Part shown: one piece after another, positions 1-9,632 of the stretch
How the letters are laid out: each line of letters opens with the position of its first letter
Position numbering within the stretch: position 1 is the first letter of the stretch
The notes under the pieces: model-generated
Databases searched by the model: none
What the model saw: the letters and a program-made list of their open reading frames with translations, nothing else
What the model was told of the DNA's origin: nothing
Assembly: GCF_036116635.1 (NCBI RefSeq)
Contig: NZ_CP107995.1
Location: 7,564,001 to 7,628,000, forward strand
Direction of reading: 5' to 3'
Source: Amycolatopsis sp. NBC_00345
Lineage (GTDB): Bacteria; Actinomycetota; Actinomycetes; Mycobacteriales; Pseudonocardiaceae
Length of the DNA stretch: 64,000 nt
Made by a program: the position numbers and the translations under genes

Positions 1-114
1 GGCGGACGAGCCTTTGCCGCCCACCGGGCTTGCCGAGGCCATCCCCGCCGTGCCGACGGCCAGCAGACTGCCCGCGGCTACCAAGGCGATGATCCGCCCA
101 ATATTGCCTTTCAT
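1..114 (-). CDS. Secreted protein, N-terminus only (cut by window edge)
   Basis: Only the first 38 codons lie in the window. The ATG at 114-112 has a perfect ribosome binding site on the minus strand (CCTCCT on the plus strand at 121-126, 6 nt spacing). The peptide begins MKGNIGR, then has a hydrophobic stretch (IIALVAAGSLLAV) and a small-residue ending GMASASP, which reads as a Sec signal peptide cleaved after the ASA. The mature part starts SPVGGKGSSA. Nothing more can be said about function; the start and export signal are clear. Confidence 0.7.
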   Translation of the reverse strand, partial: MKGNIGRIIALVAAGSLLAVGTAGMASASPVGGKGSSA

Positions 115-533
115 TCCTAACCTCCTGGCCTCTGGAGACCTGACGGGTTAAATCGGTACTCGCTGTGTCGGCCAAGCACCAGCCGATCACCTGTTGGAGA
201 CGTTTTCTAACCCTTACGTGCCGAATCCGAGAAAGGTGAACTAGCCCGCAATTGATTAACGTGGGCGGCTTGCCCATCCCCCTGATGATCATCAGAACCG
301 ATCCCGAATCTGACTCACAGTAGCCAGATCCCTCGAATGGCCGAGCCGCCCACCCGCACGGGTGTATTGCGTGATCGTTTACCCTCATCACTCCGTCGGA
401 CCGCGTGTCGCCACTGCTCCAGACAGGGCGTCCCCCACGTACGCACCGCCACCGGTGGACTAACGGGTAACGCCCGGATCACCGTGCCGACCAGGCATCC
501 GATCCCCCCGGAAACACAGCCCCCGGAAACACA
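115..533. other. Intergenic region with a 14-bp palindrome and a 15-bp tandem repeat
   Basis: No convincing gene. It holds the promoter side of the secreted-protein gene, a perfect palindrome CTGATGATCATCAG at 282-295 that could be an operator, and two adjacent copies of CCCCCGGAAACACAG at 505-519 and 520-534, just before the catalase terminator. An open frame at 337-588 has no ribosome binding site and an Arg/Pro-rich composition typical of chance frames in high-GC DNA. Confidence 0.5.
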
Positions 534-568
534 GAGCGGCCCGGCACGCAGTGCGCACCGGGCCGCTC
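534..568 (-). terminator. Terminator hairpin after katA
   Basis: An 11-bp perfect stem (GAGCGGCCCGG at 534-544 with its complement at 558-568) lies 42 bp beyond the catalase stop codon on the minus strand. It has no T tract, which is common for actinobacterial terminators. Confidence 0.6.
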
Positions 569-609
569 GCTCCGTGGTGGGAGCCTGAATGCGGAAGAGT
601 TTCGCTTGA

Positions 610-2052
610 TTACTTCGCGAAGGCTTCCGCCACCTTGTCGCCGAGGTCCTTGTCGACGTTGCGCCAGTATTCGAAGACACGCTCCAGCACCGGCTGGGAA
701 ACGTCGTTCGAAGCGTGGCCGATGATATTTCCGGCGAGCCGCTCGCGCTGCTCGTCGTCCAGCACGTCGCGGACCAGGGAGCCCGCCTGGCCGAAGTCGT
801 CGTCCTCGGCGTGGAGCCGGTACGCGGAGCGGATGACCTCGTCCTCGACGCCGTAGGTCGACGTGGTCTCGGCCGCGACCGCCGCGTCGGCGTGCGGGCC
901 GCCGAACGAATTGGGCGCGTACACCGGGTCGCCCGGGTTGTTGTAGCGCATCGCACCGTCGCGCGAGTAGCTGTTCACCGGGGCCGTCGGCGCGTTGACC
1001 GGCAGCTGCGTGTAGTTCGCGCCGATGCGGTAGCGGTGCGCGTCCGGGTACGCGAACAGGCGGCCCTGCAGCATCTTGTCCGGCGACGGGCCGATGCCCG
1101 GCACCAGGTTCGACGGCTCGAACGCGGCCTGCTCGATCTCGGCGAAGTAGTTCGACGGGTTGCGGTCCAGCACGTAGCGGCCGACCTTGATCAGCGGGTA
1201 GTCGCCGTGCGGCCACACCTTGGTCAGGTCGAACGGGTTGAAGCGGTAGTCCGCGGCGTCCTCGTAGGGCATGACCTGGACGTGCAGGGTCCAGCTGGGA
1301 TGGTTGCCCTGCTTGATGTTCCGGTACAGGTCGGCGATGTGGTGGTCGGCGTTCTCGCCGGCGAGGCGGTCGGCGTCGGACTGGCTGAGGTAGCCGATGC
1401 CCTGGTCGGTCTTGAAGTGGTACTTCACCCAGAACTTCTCGCCGCCGGCGTTCTCCCACAGATAGGTGTGCGAGGAATAGCCGTTCATCTCGCGCCAGCT
1501 GGACGGGATGCCGCGGTCGCCCATCAGCCAGGTGACCTGGTGCGCCGACTCGGGGCGCAGCGTCCAGAAGTCCCACTGGATGTCGTGGTCGCGCAGGTGG
1601 TTGTCGGCGCGGCGCTTCTGCGAGTGGATGAAGTCCGGGAACTTGATCGGGTCGCGGATGAAGAACACCGGGGTGTTGTTGCCGACGATGTCGTAGTTGC
1701 CCTCGGCGGTATAGAACTTCACCGCGAATCCGCGCGGGTCGCGCCAGGTGTCGGGCGAGCCGCTCTCCCCGGCCACCGTCGAGAACCGGATCAGGCTCTC
1801 GGTGCGCACGCCGGGCTGGAACAGCGCGGCCTTGGTGTACTGGCTGACGTCTTCGGTCACTTCGAGGAAGCCGAACGCGCCCCCGCCCTTGGCGTGCACC
1901 ACGCGCTCGGGCACGCGCTCGCGGTTGAACTGCGCGTTCTTCTCGATCAGGTAGTGGTCCTGCAGCAGGATCGGGCCGTTGGCGCCGATGGTCAGCGAGT
2001 CGTTGTCGCTGGCGATCGGGATGCCGACGTTGTTGGTGGTGGGCTTGTTCAC
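610..2052 (-). CDS. katA: Monofunctional heme catalase
   Basis: 480 aa, the usual length of small-subunit clade catalases. It splits H2O2 into water and oxygen in the cytoplasm. Visible landmarks are the distal histidine in RVVHAKG (His53), the catalytic asparagine in VGNNTPVFF (Asn125/126) and the proximal heme tyrosine in RLFAYPDAHR (Tyr335). The GTG start at 2052 follows a strong GAGGAGG site and overlaps the stop of the upstream Fur-family gene (GTGA), so the two are translationally coupled. This resembles the catR-catA pair of Streptomyces, in which a peroxide-sensing Fur-type repressor controls its neighbouring catalase. Identification is secure; regulation is inferred from context. Confidence 0.96.
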   Translation of the reverse strand: MNKPTTNNVGIPIASDNDSLTIGANGPILLQDHYLIEKNAQFNRERVPERVVHAKGGGAFGFLEVTEDVSQYTKAALFQPGVRTESLIRFSTVAGESGSPDTWRDPRGFAVKFYTAEGNYDIVGNNTPVFFIRDPIKFPDFIHSQKRRADNHLRDHDIQWDFWTLRPESAHQVTWLMGDRGIPSSWREMNGYSSHTYLWENAGGEKFWVKYHFKTDQGIGYLSQSDADRLAGENADHHIADLYRNIKQGNHPSWTLHVQVMPYEDAADYRFNPFDLTKVWPHGDYPLIKVGRYVLDRNPSNYFAEIEQAAFEPSNLVPGIGPSPDKMLQGRLFAYPDAHRYRIGANYTQLPVNAPTAPVNSYSRDGAMRYNNPGDPVYAPNSFGGPHADAAVAAETTSTYGVEDEVIRSAYRLHAEDDDFGQAGSLVRDVLDDEQRERLAGNIIGHASNDVSQPVLERVFEYWRNVDKDLGDKVAEAFAK

Positions 2053-2495
2053 GCCGGTACCTCCTCGTGGTGGTGGGTGGAGCAGTCAGGGCACAGGCCC
2101 CAGAAGACGACCTCCGCCTCGTCGATCACGAAGCCCGCCGTGGCCGAGGGCTCCAAGCACGGGGCCGAGCCGTGGACGCAGTCGACGTCCTCGGTGCGGC
2201 CACACGCGCGGCAGACGAGGTGGTGGTGGTTGTCCCCGGTCCGCGTCTCGAACCGCGCCGGGTGCCCGGCGGGCTCGATGCGCCGCACCAGTTCCGCCCC
2301 GGCACAGGCGGCGAGCACGTCGTAAACGGCCTGCGTGGAGACCGAGCCCAGCACGCCGCGCACTCCCACCGCGACCTCGTCGGCCGTGGTGTGGGGGTGC
2401 TGGGCGAGCCATTCGAGCACGGCGACCCGCGGCCCAGTGACCCGCAGGCCGGCCGAGCGGAGCTGCTGTCGGACGGGGTTTTCCTGATGTGGCAT
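2049..2495 (-). CDS. Fur-family peroxide/metal-responsive repressor (CatR/PerR-like)
   Basis: 148 aa from the ATG at 2495; a longer frame from 2561 would add 22 residues absent from Fur proteins. The N-terminal winged helix (about 8-80) includes LRVTGPRVAVLEWL and STQAVYDVLAA. The C-terminal half has the HHH metal-sensor motif (90-92) and two CxxC structural zinc pairs (Cys95/98, Cys135/138). It overlaps katA by 4 bp, so it probably represses itself and katA until oxidised by peroxide. A TTGACT -35-like hexamer lies at 2533-2528 on the minus strand, which would give a very short or absent leader. PerR/CatR rather than iron Fur is inferred from the neighbour. Confidence 0.88.
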   Translation of the reverse strand: MPHQENPVRQQLRSAGLRVTGPRVAVLEWLAQHPHTTADEVAVGVRGVLGSVSTQAVYDVLAACAGAELVRRIEPAGHPARFETRTGDNHHHLVCRACGRTEDVDCVHGSAPCLEPSATAGFVIDEAEVVFWGLCPDCSTHHHEEVPA

Positions 2496-2613
2496 GACCA
2501 GGCCAGCTTGCCCGCTTATCTGGAATGAGTCAAGAAAACGCTCCGATCGGGTGTCGCCCACCTGGTCGCGCCCGACCCCGATCCGGCGCCGGCGCCCAGC
2601 TCAGGGGCCCGAT

Positions 2614-3207
2614 TCAGAGGGGCAGGCCGTTTTCCAGGTGCGTGAACGCCCGGTCCAGCAGCCCGACGTAATCGGCGTCGAGGTCCGTGGCCGCCAGCTG
2701 GGCGGTCGAGAGGATCACGCCGACGACGGCGCCCGCCCAGGTGTGCACCTCGAAGTCCGACGCGGACCGGCCGGTGCGCGCGGCGACCCAGTCGGCCATC
2801 AGGTACGTGCTTCTCAGGTGCCCCTCCATCGCCTTGGCGCGCAGCTCGGGCTCGCTGAACACGAGCGCCTGGCGCCGGCGTTCCCCGGCCCACGCCTCCG
2901 GGGACAGGTTGCCGTGCACTTCGTGCAGGGCCGCGCGGACGGCGCCCAACAGCGAGAGGTCCTTCGGCTGCCGACGGCCCGCCTCGATCAGCAACTGGTC
3001 GACCGAGTCGTAGAGGACCGTCTCCTCCTTGGTCGGGAAGTAGCGGAAGAACGTGCTCGGCGAGATGTCCGCGGCCGCCGCGATCTGCTCGACCGTGGTC
3101 GCCGCGTACCCCTGCTCCAGGAACAGCCGGACCGCGTGCCGCTGGATCGCGGCGCGCGTGCGGGCCTTCTTGCGCTCACGCAGGCCCATGGGTTCAGACG
3201 ACGTCAT
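2614..3207 (-). CDS. TetR-family transcriptional repressor
   Basis: 197 aa. The N-terminal helix-turn-helix is clear: RAAIQRHAVRLFLEQGY, then TTVEQIAAAADISPSTFFRYF (about residues 18-60). The rest is the all-helical ligand domain. It is transcribed divergently from the MFS transporter gene at 3291, the classic layout for a TetR repressor and its efflux target. The 83-bp gap contains the palindrome GCTGTCA-AA-TGACAGC (3226-3241), a likely operator for both promoters. Ligand unknown. Confidence 0.88.
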   Translation of the reverse strand: MTSSEPMGLRERKKARTRAAIQRHAVRLFLEQGYAATTVEQIAAAADISPSTFFRYFPTKEETVLYDSVDQLLIEAGRRQPKDLSLLGAVRAALHEVHGNLSPEAWAGERRRQALVFSEPELRAKAMEGHLRSTYLMADWVAARTGRSASDFEVHTWAGAVVGVILSTAQLAATDLDADYVGLLDRAFTHLENGLPL

Positions 3208-3225
3208 GACCCGATTGTCACAGTC

Positions 3226-3241
3226 GCTGTCAAATGACAGC
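3226..3241. promoter_or_regulatory. Putative TetR operator between repressor and MFS gene
   Basis: Seven-base perfect arms GCTGTCA and TGACAGC separated by AA, centred in the divergent intergenic region. The position fits repression of both genes. No binding data. Confidence 0.5.
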
Positions 3242-3290
3242 AGCTCCCGCCCGGTTAAGAAGTTGCACGCGCGTACCAGGATTTGCTCTC

Positions 3291-4511
3291 ATGAAGTACG
3301 TGCCGTTCACGCCGTACCGCCGGGTCCTCACGCTGCCGCAGGTCCGCCCCTCGATGGCGCTCATGTTCTTCGCCCGCCTGCCGATGACGATGACGGGCGT
3401 GACGCTGACGTTGTACGTGGTCAGCAACCTCGGGCACGGCTACGGCGCGGCCGGGATCGTCGGCGCGGCCTCCACCCTGGGCATGGCGCTCGGCGCGCCG
3501 CTGCTCGGGCGGGCCATCGACCGGTACGGCCTGCGCCCGGTGGTCGCGGTGTGCGGGATGACGTCCACCGCGTTCTGGATCGCGGTGCCGCACCTGTCGT
3601 ACGCGGTGCTGGTCGTCTGCGCGCTGCCGGCGGGGTTCCTGTCCGTGCCCGCGGGCTCGCTGGCCCGGCAGATCCTCGCGGCGCTGGTGCCCGCGGACCA
3701 CCGGCGCGCGGCCTACTCGCTGGACACGATCCTGGTCGAGGCGTCGTTCATGATCGGCCCGGCGGCGGGCATCGCCGCGATCACCTCGCTGTCCGCGACG
3801 GTGACGCTGAGCGGAATCGGCGCGATCTTCGGCGCCACGGCGCTGCTGATCTTCCTGCTGAACCCGCCGATCCGGAACTCCGGCGAGCTCGCCCCCGTCG
3901 GCTCCGTCCGGCCGCCGCTGCGTTCGTGGCTGTCCGGCCGCCTGCTCGCGACGCTGCTGATCGCCGCGGGCACGCTGTTCTGCCTGGTCGGCACCGAGGT
4001 CGCGACGCTGGCGGCACTGCGCGCGAACGGCGACGTCGGCTGGACCGGGCTGGTCATCGTGGTGATGTGCGCGGCTTCGATGGCCGGCGGCATCGTGCAC
4101 GGCGCCGTGAAACGCTCGCTGCCCCAAGGCGTGCTGATGCTGCTGCTCGTCGTGCTGGTGCTGCCGGTCGGCCTCGCGGACCAGCCGTGGTGGCTGCTGA
4201 TGCTCCTGCTGATCCCGACGAACCTGCTGTGCGCCCCGACGCTCGCCGCCACCACGGAAACCGTGAGCGCCATCGCGCCCCCGGCCGTCCGGGGCGAGGC
4301 GATGGGCCTGCAGGACGCGTCCACCCGGCTCGGCCTCGCGCTCGGCAGCCCGGTGGTCGGCTTCGCGATCGACCACTCGAGCCCCGCGTGGGGCTTCTTC
4401 GCGGCGGGCGCGGGCGGGTTGGTGCTGGCGGCGTTCGGGCTGCTGTGGACGAGCCGTCGTCGCCCGGCCGCCACCCCGGCGCTGGCCGCGGCCGTCCGCG
4501 CGCGGCGCTGA
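3291..4511 (+). CDS. MFS transporter (SetA/sugar-drug efflux type)
   Basis: 406 aa counted from the ATG at 3291 (MKYVPFTPYRRVL); the frame is open from 3234 but the extra residues are polar and lie over the operator. About 12 hydrophobic segments are visible in two halves around a central loop near residue 200. The motif GRAIDRYGLRPVV in the loop after segment 2 matches MFS signature A (GxxxDRxGRR). Divergence from a TetR repressor suggests induced efflux of a toxic compound or sugar-like molecule; the substrate is not evident. Confidence 0.87.
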   Translation: MKYVPFTPYRRVLTLPQVRPSMALMFFARLPMTMTGVTLTLYVVSNLGHGYGAAGIVGAASTLGMALGAPLLGRAIDRYGLRPVVAVCGMTSTAFWIAVPHLSYAVLVVCALPAGFLSVPAGSLARQILAALVPADHRRAAYSLDTILVEASFMIGPAAGIAAITSLSATVTLSGIGAIFGATALLIFLLNPPIRNSGELAPVGSVRPPLRSWLSGRLLATLLIAAGTLFCLVGTEVATLAALRANGDVGWTGLVIVVMCAASMAGGIVHGAVKRSLPQGVLMLLLVVLVLPVGLADQPWWLLMLLLIPTNLLCAPTLAATTETVSAIAPPAVRGEAMGLQDASTRLGLALGSPVVGFAIDHSSPAWGFFAAGAGGLVLAAFGLLWTSRRRPAATPALAAAVRARR

Positions 4512-4522
4512 CCCCGCGCGGA

Positions 4523-4900
4523 TCAGCTGCAGGCTTTACGCAGCGCGTCCAGCTTCGCGACGTTGCGCTTCGCCCAGGCGGCGACCACACCGGCGTCCTG
4601 GATGTGCTCCTTCTGGACCTGGACGTAGGAGTCGGCCATGCCGAGCAGGGCGTTCTTGACGTCGTTGTCCTGCACGTTCGCGGCCAGCGAGCGCAGGCGC
4701 TGCTCCTTGTCCTGCGCGCGTTCCTTGAGCTTGTCCGGGTCGACCAGCGGGTTCAGGTCCGCGAGGCCGAGCGCCTCCGTGCACGTGCTGACCCGGTCCG
4801 CCGTCGAATTCGCCGTGTCGACCGCCGTGTTCACCTGGTCGCAGCCGGCCAGCAACGCGCCGGCGGCCGCCAGCGCGGCCACCGCTCCCCACCTCGTCAT
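4523..4900 (-). CDS. Small exported lipoprotein of unknown function
   Basis: 125 aa. It begins MTRWGAVAALAAAGALLAGC, a signal peptide with lipobox LAGC, so the cysteine at 20 should be lipidated and the protein anchored outside the membrane. The mature part is helical and charged (KLKERAQDKEQRLRSLAAN, then WAKRNVAKLDALRKACS), with a second pair of cysteines near residue 40 and at the penultimate position. It converges on the MFS gene with an 11-bp gap. The family is not recognised. Confidence 0.75.
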   Translation of the reverse strand: MTRWGAVAALAAAGALLAGCDQVNTAVDTANSTADRVSTCTEALGLADLNPLVDPDKLKERAQDKEQRLRSLAANVQDNDVKNALLGMADSYVQVQKEHIQDAGVVAAWAKRNVAKLDALRKACS

Positions 4901-4924
4901 AGCGCCAGGGTAGCGGTCCCGCGA

Positions 4925-4948
4925 CCGTCACGGACGGTTCCGTGACGG
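4925..4948 (-). terminator. Terminator hairpin after rtcB
   Basis: Perfect 10-bp stem CCGTCACGGA / TCCGTGACGG with the tetraloop CGGT, located 12 bp beyond the rtcB stop codon (minus strand) and before the lipoprotein start at 4900. Confidence 0.55.
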
Positions 4949-4959
4949 CCGCGGTCCCC

Positions 4960-6150
4960 CTAACCCTTGACGCAGACCACCTGCTTGAGGTGCGCGACCA
5001 CCTCGACGAGGTCCGTCTGCGCCTTGATCACCGTCTCGATGTCCTTGTACGCCGCCGGAATCTCGTCGACGACGCCCGAGTCCTTGCGGCATTCGACGCC
5101 TTCCGTCTGCGCCGCGAGGTCGTCCGCGGTGAACGTCTTCTTCGCCTTGGTACGCGACATCCGGCGCCCCGCCCCGTGCGAAGCCGACTCGAACGACGAC
5201 GTGTTGCCCAGCCCGCGCACGATGTACGAGCCCGTGCCCATGCTGCCCGGGATGATCCCGAGGTCGCCGGCCCCCGCGCGGATCGCGCCCTTGCGGGTGA
5301 CGAGCAGGTCGACACCGTCGTAGGTCTCCTCGGCGACGTAGTTGTGGTGGCAGCTGATGGAGTCGTCGAACTTGGTCCCGGGGACCACCTCGGCGACGGC
5401 CAGCTTGACCAGCGCGACCATCGTGGCGCGGTTGCGCGCCGCGTAGTCCTGCGCCCAGAACAGGTCGCGCCGGTAGGCCTGCATCTCCGGCGTGCCGGCG
5501 ACGAACACCGACAGGTCGGGGTCCGGCAGGTCGTTGTTGTGCGGCAGCTTCCGCGCGACGGCCATGTGCCGCTCCGCCAGCTCCTTGCCGATGTTCCGCG
5601 AACCGGAGTGCAGCATCAGCCAGACGCGGCCCTCGTCGTCGCCGCCCTGTTCGAGGCAGACCTCGATGAAGTGGTTGCCGCCGCCGAGGCTGCCGATCTG
5701 GCGGGCCGCGCGGTCGCCCAGCTCCTGGACGCCCTGGTGGAGGTCGCCGAACGACTTCCAGAACGCGTCCCAGCCGCCGACGCCGTGCACCTTGGCCGGG
5801 TTCACGGGCGTCTTGTGCAGCCCGAACCCGACGGGCACGGCCGACTCGATGCGACGCCGCAGCCGGCCGAGGTCGTCCGGCAGGTCCGCCGCCGTGAGCG
5901 ACGTCCGGACCGCGCTCATCCCGCACCCGATGTCAACGCCGACCGCGGCCGGCGAAACCGCGTCACGCATGGCGATCACGCTGCCCACGGTCGCGCCCTT
6001 GCCGTAGTGGACGTCGGGCATGACCGCGACGCCGTGCACCCACGGCAAGTTGGCGACGTTACGCAGCTGTCGCATCGCCTGCTCTTCGACCGACGCGGGG
6101 TCCGCCCACATCCGGATCGGCACGCGTGCGCCTTCGACCGCCGTGTACAT
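4960..6150 (-). CDS. rtcB: RNA-splicing ligase RtcB (GTP-dependent 3'-phosphate RNA ligase)
   Basis: 396 aa from the ATG at 6150, chosen because AGGAAAGG lies just upstream and RtcB proteins start near here. RtcB joins RNA 3'-phosphate or 2',3'-cyclic phosphate ends to 5'-OH ends using GTP and Mn2+. Metal ligands are visible as VDIGCG (Cys76), GGGNHF (His160), LHSGSRN (His181) and SCHHN (268-269). The guanylated histidine is in SASHGAGRR (His325). The N-terminal GVAVMPDVHYGKGATVG is family-typical. No rtcA or sigma-54 activator rtcR is adjacent, so it looks like a lone repair gene. Upstream in the same frame is a methyltransferase remnant. Confidence 0.95.
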   Translation of the reverse strand: MYTAVEGARVPIRMWADPASVEEQAMRQLRNVANLPWVHGVAVMPDVHYGKGATVGSVIAMRDAVSPAAVGVDIGCGMSAVRTSLTAADLPDDLGRLRRRIESAVPVGFGLHKTPVNPAKVHGVGGWDAFWKSFGDLHQGVQELGDRAARQIGSLGGGNHFIEVCLEQGGDDEGRVWLMLHSGSRNIGKELAERHMAVARKLPHNNDLPDPDLSVFVAGTPEMQAYRRDLFWAQDYAARNRATMVALVKLAVAEVVPGTKFDDSISCHHNYVAEETYDGVDLLVTRKGAIRAGAGDLGIIPGSMGTGSYIVRGLGNTSSFESASHGAGRRMSRTKAKKTFTADDLAAQTEGVECRKDSGVVDEIPAAYKDIETVIKAQTDLVEVVAHLKQVVCVKG

Positions 6151-6159
6151 GACTTTCCT

Positions 6160-6351
6160 TTCCTGAAAGGGACAACGACGTCCAGCATCCCTGGCGGAAC
6201 GGTGCCGGACAACCGAATTCAGGCGGGCCCGTGCGCGGTCAGCCGGGTCGACGAGGTGGTAGAGCAGTCCCAGCATCAATACAGCATCGTTGCTGGTGTC
6301 CGAGACCGGCAGCTGACGGGCACCGCCGACCTGCGCGGTGACGCCGGGCAA
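6160..6351 (-). pseudogene. Remnant of a class I SAM-dependent methyltransferase
   Basis: Directly upstream of rtcB, in its frame, is a stretch reading GGARQLPVSDTSNDAVLMLG followed by LLYHLVDPADRARA. This matches the block around motifs II-III of class I methyltransferases (typically 'DARxLPxxDxSxDAVLLLGPLYHL...DRxxAL'). A stop codon lies just before it, and similarity ends after the ADRARA helix, so both the SAM-binding start and the C-terminus are gone. Codons such as GAT, GCT, GTA and TTG are frequent here, unlike neighbouring genes, as expected of decaying DNA. It is not part of RtcB. Confidence 0.6.
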
Positions 6352-6387
6352 CGTCGGTCAACTCATTTCGCCCGGCTCGACGGTCCG

Positions 6388-6425
6388 GAAAACGAAAGGC
6401 TCCCCGCGAAATCTCGCAGGGAGCC
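6388..6425 (-). terminator. Terminator of the ask-asd operon
   Basis: On the minus strand a 12-bp stem (plus-strand arms 6398-6409 and 6414-6425, one G-U pair, loop of 4) is followed by TTTCGTTTT, about 17 bp beyond the asd stop. This is a canonical intrinsic terminator. Confidence 0.75.
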
Positions 6426-6441
6426 CTTCAGTACCAACGAC

Positions 6442-7481
6442 TCAGCGGTCCCCGGCGATCAGCTCCGCGATCTGGACCGCGTTCAGCGCCGCGCCCTTGC
6501 GCAGGTTGTCCGCGGTGAGGAACAGGGCCAGGCCACGGCCGTCGGGGACGCCCGGGTCGGTGCGGATGCGGCCGACGAAGCTGGGGTCGGCGCCCGCGGC
6601 CTGCAGTGGGGTCGGGACGTCCGAGAGCTGGACGCCCGGGGCGTGCGAAAGCAGCTCGGTCGCGCGGGCGACCGAAAGGGGGCGCTCGAATTCCACGTTC
6701 ACCGACAGCGCGTGGCCGGTGAACACCGGGACGCGCACGCAGGTGCCGGACACCAGCAGGTCCGGCAGGCCGAGGATCTTGCGGCTTTCGTTGCGCAGCT
6801 TCTGCTCTTCGTCCGTCTCGAACGATCCATCGTCCACAATGGATCCAGCCAGCGGCAGGACGTTGAACGCGATCGGGGCGACGTACTTGGCGGGCGCGGG
6901 GAACTCCACCGCGGAACCGTTGTGGGTCAACGAGGCCGCGCGCGTCGCGACGGCGTTCACCTGCGCCGCCAGCTCGTCGACGCCGGCCAGGCCGCTGCCG
7001 GACACCGCCTGGTACGTGCTCGCGATCAGCCGGAGCAGGCCCGCCTCGTCGTGCAGCGGCTTGAGCACCGGCATCGCGGCCATCGTGGTGCAGTTGGGGT
7101 TCGCGATGATCCCCCGCCCAGCGAGTTTAATTGCCTCCGGGTTCACCTCGCTGACGACCAGCGGCACGTCCGGGTCACGCCGGAACGCCGACGAGTTGTC
7201 GATCACCGTCACGCCCGCGGCGGCGAACCGGGGGGACTGCTCCTTCGACGTCGCGCCGCCCGCGGAGAACAGCGCGATGTCCAAACCGGACGGATCCGCC
7301 GTGGCCGCGTCCTCGACCACGATCTCGGTGTCCCGCCAGGGCAACTTGGTGCCCGCCGAGCGCGACGACGCGAAGTAGCGCAGCTCCTCGACCGGGAAGT
7401 CCCGCTCCGCCAGCAGTTTCCTCATCACGGCGCCGACCTGGCCGGTCGCCCCGACCACCCCGACGCGAAGCCCGCCGGCCA

Positions 7482-7482
<1 letters not shown>
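6442..7482 (-). CDS. asd: Aspartate-semialdehyde dehydrogenase
   Basis: 346 aa, full length. It reduces aspartyl-4-phosphate to aspartate semialdehyde with NADPH, the second step toward Lys/DAP, Thr and Met. The NADP-binding loop is GVVGATGQVG (8-17). The catalytic cysteine is in NPNCTT (Cys131), and a conserved FTGHALSV follows near residue 250. The start overlaps the ask stop (TGATG), so translation is coupled with aspartokinase as in mycobacteria and corynebacteria. An intrinsic terminator follows. Confidence 0.96.
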
Positions 7483-8747
<1,265 letters not shown>

Positions 8748-8970
8748 GCCCGAACCTCCTTGACGGGCCGGGTCTGCTCCTGGTGGGCACCGAGGAGCCC
8801 CCGCGTCCCTTCATTTGGGAAAAGCCTACCGGGGCGCTCGCCGCCCGCCACCCCATCGAGTGGTGTCGGCCACTGATCGGGGGCCATTCGGAAGTAAATC
8901 TTCCTTAACGCCACCGAAATACGGGGAGCCCTTTCGCCGGAGTGATGGAGAGCACTACGCCCGCACTACG

Positions 8971-9573
8971 GTGCTTTCCGTGCGCAAAACCGCCGAGACG
9001 AGTGTCCCCCTCACGCCGGCCATCGCCGAGCGCTGGAGCCCCCGAGCCTTCGACGCCGCGGCCGAGCTGACCGGGCCGCAGCTGACCGCCCTGCTGGAGG
9101 CCGCCCGCTGGGCGCCGTCCTTCGGCAACACCCAGCCGGCCCGCTATCTGGCCGGTCGCCGTGGCGACCGCGCGTTCACCCTGATCCTCGACGCGCTGAA
9201 CTCGGGGAACCAGGCGTGGGCGTTCCGCGCGAGCGCGCTGCTGATCGGCGTGATGGTGACCACGAACGAGAAGGGCGAGATCCCGTACGCCGAGTACGGC
9301 CTCGGCCTGGCGAGCGAGAACCTGGTGCTGCAGGCCGTGGAGCTGGGCCTGGTCGCGCACCAGATGGCGGGCTTCTCCGCCGAGACGGTGCGCTCGTCGT
9401 TCGGGCTGCCCGACGGCGTCGTGCCGCGGATCGCCATCGCCGTCGGCTCCCTCGCCGACGCGTCGGTGCTGGAGGACGAGCGACGGGTCGAGCGCGAGCG
9501 GGCCCAGCGGCAGCGGCTGCCGCTCGACGAGTTCGCCTTCGGCGACAGCTGGGGCAGCCCCGTCATCCCGTGA
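8971..9573 (+). CDS. Nitroreductase family protein
   Basis: About 200 aa. Landmarks of the FMN-binding nitroreductase fold are present: the N-terminal RWSPRAFD, LLEAARWAPSFGNTQPARYL (about 33-52) and AEYGLGLASENLVLQAVELG (helix near 110). The C-terminal part contains GVVPRIAIAVG. Likely an NAD(P)H-dependent flavin reductase acting on nitro compounds or quinones. The start is uncertain: GTG at 8971 or GTG at 8980 (VRKTAETS); neither has a clear ribosome site, so a leaderless transcript is possible. It is divergent from ask. Confidence 0.82.
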   Translation: MLSVRKTAETSVPLTPAIAERWSPRAFDAAAELTGPQLTALLEAARWAPSFGNTQPARYLAGRRGDRAFTLILDALNSGNQAWAFRASALLIGVMVTTNEKGEIPYAEYGLGLASENLVLQAVELGLVAHQMAGFSAETVRSSFGLPDGVVPRIAIAVGSLADASVLEDERRVERERAQRQRLPLDEFAFGDSWGSPVIP

Positions 9574-9632
9574 CGGACAGCTACCGCAAACGCTTGCCCG
9601 AGCCGTTCACGGCCGGGGTTCAGGACAGGGGT

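Noticed and set aside
337..588. Possible 83-aa plus-strand gene downstream of catalase
   Set aside because: No ribosome site, Arg/Pro-rich composition, and it runs across the katA terminator hairpin; it reads as chance coding in high-GC DNA.
715..2325. 536-codon plus-strand frame antisense to katA and the Fur gene
   Set aside because: It covers two well-supported genes on the other strand; the translation is Val/Arg/Ala-rich with no domain, as expected of the mirror frame of GC-rich genes.
2498..2533. Strong promoter for the Fur-katA operon (TTGACT at 2533-2528)
   Set aside because: The -35 is good but the hexamer 17 bp on (CAAGCT) is a poor -10, so I left it as a comment in the gene entry rather than a separate feature.
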